NCBI GenBank assembly: GCA_902539295.1
Contig: CACBIM010000010.1
Location: 1-64,000, forward strand
Source: an uncultured SAR116 cluster alpha proteobacterium
GTDB lineage: Bacteria; Pseudomonadota; Alphaproteobacteria; Puniceispirillales; GCA-002684695
Length of the DNA: 64,000 nucleotides
Direction of reading: 5' to 3'
Shown: positions 60,676-64,000 of the stretch, piece after piece
Position numbering within the stretch: position 1 is the stretch's first letter
Layout: each line of letters opens with the position of its first letter
Notes under the pieces: generated by a model
Told to the model about the DNA's origin: nothing
Databases searched by the model: none
Seen by the model: the letters and a program-made list of their open reading frames with translations, nothing else
Translations under genes and position numbers: made by a program

Positions 60676-62958
60676 TTAAAAATATGACCCTAGTCGGAAT
60701 TCAAACTTTTGAAGCTGATCATAAGATTCTTTCTTTATAGCATCCGCCCATGTGAAACTTAATGGACCTATTGGTGTCTCCCATTGAAAACCATATCCAA
60801 ATGACATTCTTAAGCCTTTTTGATCTGTACTTACTGCATAATTATTAGCAGTATCATCAACACCCCATAAAGTACCAAAGTCAGTAAAAACCGTCCATTG
60901 AAGAGCAGTTTCACTAGGTATACCTATACCAGATCTTACAGCAACTCTTCCAGTGTAATAGTTGTTACCCCCAACTGCTGAAGCTGACGAATTTGCACTC
61001 ACTCTTGGTCCAACTCCTGAAGAGTCAAATCCTCTAATTTTACGGCCTCCTAAAAAAAACCTATTTGATTTTGAAACATTCTCACCTAATCCTTCAATAT
61101 TTCCATATTCAGCTCCAATGCCAACTATCAAATCTATGTAATCATATTTGTAATAATAGCTTCCTTTTAAAATTGAGCTTAGGTAATTTATATCTCCGCC
61201 CAAGCCTGCAAACTGTTCTGATAATGCATAATAATAACCACTGGTTGGGTTAAACCTATTATCTCTTGTATCTTTTGAAATACGATAACCTAAAGAAGAT
61301 AAAACTTTTCCTCCATCAGAAGAAATTTTATTCTCTTGGCTGTCAAGAATTTCAGTTTCAACATTTTGAAGTGTATAACTAAAATTATGTGCAAAATCAT
61401 TAGCAGAACTAAATCCTAGACTAGAACTAATTCCTAATGATTTTGTTCTTTGATCAGCGGAGCTGTCAGTATAAGTATTATTAAAAACATCGAAACTTCC
61501 AGTTAAATTTCTATTAAAAAGATATGGCTGTGTTAACCCTGTTGAAAAATTTTGTCTTTTGTCAGATAACGACAAACTAAATTTAGCCCTTTGGCCTCTA
61601 CCCAAAAAATTTTTTTCTGATATTCCAAAAGAAGTACTAAATTCATCAAAAGTTGAGTAAGCAATTCCTAAAGAGATATCCCCTGTAGCTTGTTCTTCAA
61701 CATCTATATTTAAATTTGCTAAATTTGATTTTGACCCAGCTTCTGCTTTAACATTAACTTTTTTAAAAAAGCCTAAATTTCTAATATTTCTCTCTGATCT
61801 TTTTATTTTAAGTCTGTTAAAAGGATCGCCTTCAACTAACAATATTTCCCTTCTAATCACACTATCTAATGTTCTGGTGTTGCCTGTAATATTAATATAT
61901 TCAATGAAATTTTTTGTACCCTCATCAATATTAAAAGTTAATTCTATCGTTCCATTATCATCGTTAATTTTAAAAGAAGGTCTAATTTCAGAAAATGCAA
62001 AACCTAAATCGGCAAGTGTGTTATTTATATTTGCAATACCTTTTTCCAGTTTTTTAACATTATACCATTCACCATCATTAACTGGTATAAGATTTCTAAA
62101 ATTAATATTCGGTAAATCAGATAACAATGTATCTATAGTTATTGAAGAAACTCTGTATCTTTTACCTTCATTGATAACAAATAAAACTGAAAATCCATTT
62201 TTATCAGGAAGTAAATCACCTTGTTTTTTTAGAACTCTGAAATTTACGTAACCCCTCGTAAAATAAAAGTCTCTTAACTTGGAAACATCAATCTCAAGGC
62301 GATCAGGATTAAAATTATCTGATGAAGTTATAAATCTCCACCAAGCTGTTTGCTTTGTAGAAATAACTTCTTTTAATATTCTATCTGAAAATACTTTATT
62401 ACCTACAAAACTTATATTTCTTACAGTATAAAGTGGCCCCTCATCAATTTCAAAAACGAGATCTACTCGTTTTCCATCTAACTCTACTACTTTAGGAACA
62501 ATTGATGCAGCAAACCTTCCTTGGGTTTTATATAATTCAATTAGTTTATTAGTTGCTTCAGAAACAATCTTTTTTGAATATATTTGATTCTTTTTTAAAC
62601 TTATAATCTCATTTAGAACTTCATCTTCAAATCTTTTGTTTCCCTCAAATCCTATAAGGTTTAATATAGAATTTTCCTCAACTAAAATGACAAAAACACC
62701 ATCCTTATTTGAAACCTGAACATTAGAAAAAAAACCAGTTTTATATAAATCTTTTAAAATAACATTAACATCAATATCAACATAACTTGAACCTTCAGAT
62801 AAAGAAATAAAGGACAATATAGTATCATCATCAACTCTTTGGTTGCCTTCAATTAATATTTTTGAAACTTTTTGCTCAGCGTAAGCAATAAATAAATTAG
62901 AGTTTATTAAAACAAAAGCAAAAAATATTAGTTTTAAAAAAAATTTTATATTAAGCAT
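60676..62958 (-). CDS. bamA: Outer membrane protein assembly factor BamA
   Basis: POTRA repeats plus C-terminal barrel; FFLGGRKIRGFDSSGVGPR, MSFGYGFQWETPIGPLSFTWA. Confidence 0.96.
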   Translation of the reverse strand: MLNIKFFLKLIFFAFVLINSNLFIAYAEQKVSKILIEGNQRVDDDTILSFISLSEGSSYVDIDVNVILKDLYKTGFFSNVQVSNKDGVFVILVEENSILNLIGFEGNKRFEDEVLNEIISLKKNQIYSKKIVSEATNKLIELYKTQGRFAASIVPKVVELDGKRVDLVFEIDEGPLYTVRNISFVGNKVFSDRILKEVISTKQTAWWRFITSSDNFNPDRLEIDVSKLRDFYFTRGYVNFRVLKKQGDLLPDKNGFSVLFVINEGKRYRVSSITIDTLLSDLPNINFRNLIPVNDGEWYNVKKLEKGIANINNTLADLGFAFSEIRPSFKINDDNGTIELTFNIDEGTKNFIEYINITGNTRTLDSVIRREILLVEGDPFNRLKIKRSERNIRNLGFFKKVNVKAEAGSKSNLANLNIDVEEQATGDISLGIAYSTFDEFSTSFGISEKNFLGRGQRAKFSLSLSDKRQNFSTGLTQPYLFNRNLTGSFDVFNNTYTDSSADQRTKSLGISSSLGFSSANDFAHNFSYTLQNVETEILDSQENKISSDGGKVLSSLGYRISKDTRDNRFNPTSGYYYALSEQFAGLGGDINYLSSILKGSYYYKYDYIDLIVGIGAEYGNIEGLGENVSKSNRFFLGGRKIRGFDSSGVGPRVSANSSASAVGGNNYYTGRVAVRSGIGIPSETALQWTVFTDFGTLWGVDDTANNYAVSTDQKGLRMSFGYGFQWETPIGPLSFTWADAIKKESYDQLQKFEFRLGSYF

Positions 62959-63002
62959 TTTAAAGTCCTAATACTAATTATAGTTCTTAATTTTATAAAA
63001 TG

Positions 63003-64000
63003 TCAAAAAAAGCGTGCTACATCATAAATTGTTATTAATATCATCAGCGCTAAAAGAAGACTTACTCCGCCTCTCATCAATATATTTTGTACATAAATTG
63101 GCAATGGCTTACCTAAAATAATTTCGATTATATATAGAATTATGTGGCCACCATCTAAAGCAGGAATTGGCAATAGATTGACTAGAGCAAGATTTAAAGA
63201 AATAAGAGCTCCAAAAAAAACCAAAGGTATAATTCCAGATACTAAGGCTTGACCTGATAACTCAGCTATTCTAACAGGACCACCAATTTCACCTTTCTGA
63301 GCATTACCTGAAAATAATTTGATTATACCTCTTATCATAGACTGTGTAATAAAAATTGTATCTATAAAACTGTTATAAATTGATTCAGAAAAGCCAAATT
63401 TTTTTAAAACACCTTTATTTGAAATTATTCCTAGTTTTCCAACATAAATTTTTAACTCTTCTGACCATTCGGCCTCAGGATTTACTTTCACAAAAATAGA
63501 TTTGTCTTTTCTTGATATTTCTAATTCTAATAATTTATTTGGGCTCTCAAAAATTAACTGCCGAATTTCTTCAAAATTTTTAACTTTTATTCCATTTATC
63601 GAGATAATTTTATCACCTGGAATAATGCCTGCAATATCAGCAGGTGAATTTTCTACAATGTCATTAATGGTATTAGAAATTTCAACTTTACCAAAAAATA
63701 AATAAATACCTGCTATCAATACTATGGTTAACAAAAAATTAAATAGTGGCCCCCCAAAAACAATTAAAAGCCTTTGAAATGGATTTGCTAATTGAAAAGA
63801 ACCAATTTCACAGTTTTTTGCATTAGATACACTTACACTTAGCTCCCCTTTCATTTTTACAAAACCACCTATTGGTATAGCTGCTATTTGCCATTTTGTT
63901 TTATTTTTATCATGAAAAAAAAATAATACTGGACCAAAGCCAATAGAGAATTTTTCAACTTCTACACCAAAAAATCTTGCAAAAATAAAATGCCCTAGTT
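63003..64000 (-). CDS. rseP: RIP metalloprotease RseP (5' truncated by window edge)
   Basis: Frame open to the window edge: LGHFIFARFFGVEVEKFSIGFGPVLFFF...(remnant of HEFGH), PDZ, LLPIPALDGGHIILY. Confidence 0.94.
   Translation of the reverse strand, partial: LGHFIFARFFGVEVEKFSIGFGPVLFFFHDKNKTKWQIAAIPIGGFVKMKGELSVSVSNAKNCEIGSFQLANPFQRLLIVFGGPLFNFLLTIVLIAGIYLFFGKVEISNTINDIVENSPADIAGIIPGDKIISINGIKVKNFEEIRQLIFESPNKLLELEISRKDKSIFVKVNPEAEWSEELKIYVGKLGIISNKGVLKKFGFSESIYNSFIDTIFITQSMIRGIIKLFSGNAQKGEIGGPVRIAELSGQALVSGIIPLVFFGALISLNLALVNLLPIPALDGGHIILYIIEIILGKPLPIYVQNILMRGGVSLLLALMILITIYDVARFF

Overview
AT-rich, gene-dense chromosomal window from an alphaproteobacterium. A streamlined, probably marine lineage is my inference from base composition and gene packing. 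The flanks are conserved core: ispDF / coq10-lipA-lpd-pdhCBA-ftsB-eno-kdsA-pyrG-secG-tpiA / ppiD-trpE on the left, and rplM-rpsI / trpGDC-moaC-moeA-lexA / gltX-gltA / lpxB-lpxI-lpxA-fabZ-lpxD-ompH-bamA-rseP on the right. The central ~16.4-48.2 kb is more accessory. It holds an amino-sugar (ManNAc/GlcNAc-type) catabolic operon with an ABC importer that lacks its own ATPase, a spermidine/putrescine-type ABC importer, a class IV aminotransferase resembling (R)-amine transaminases, a DUF1989 protein, a homocysteine S-methyltransferase, a secreted HExxH metallopeptidase-like protein, two FAD amine/amino-acid oxidoreductases, a 2OG-Fe(II) oxygenase related to the BesD/HalD fold but with HxD ligands, several transporters, recJ, hom, and one tRNA-Glu. 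I saw no rRNA, CRISPR array, prophage or IS element. The best candidates for follow-up are the 2OG-oxygenase/FAD-oxidase pair, the (R)-amine transaminase-like enzyme, the ATPase-less amino-sugar operon, the double inverted LexA-box palindrome upstream of lexA, and the secreted metallopeptidase-like orphan. I found no unambiguous wholly novel system.
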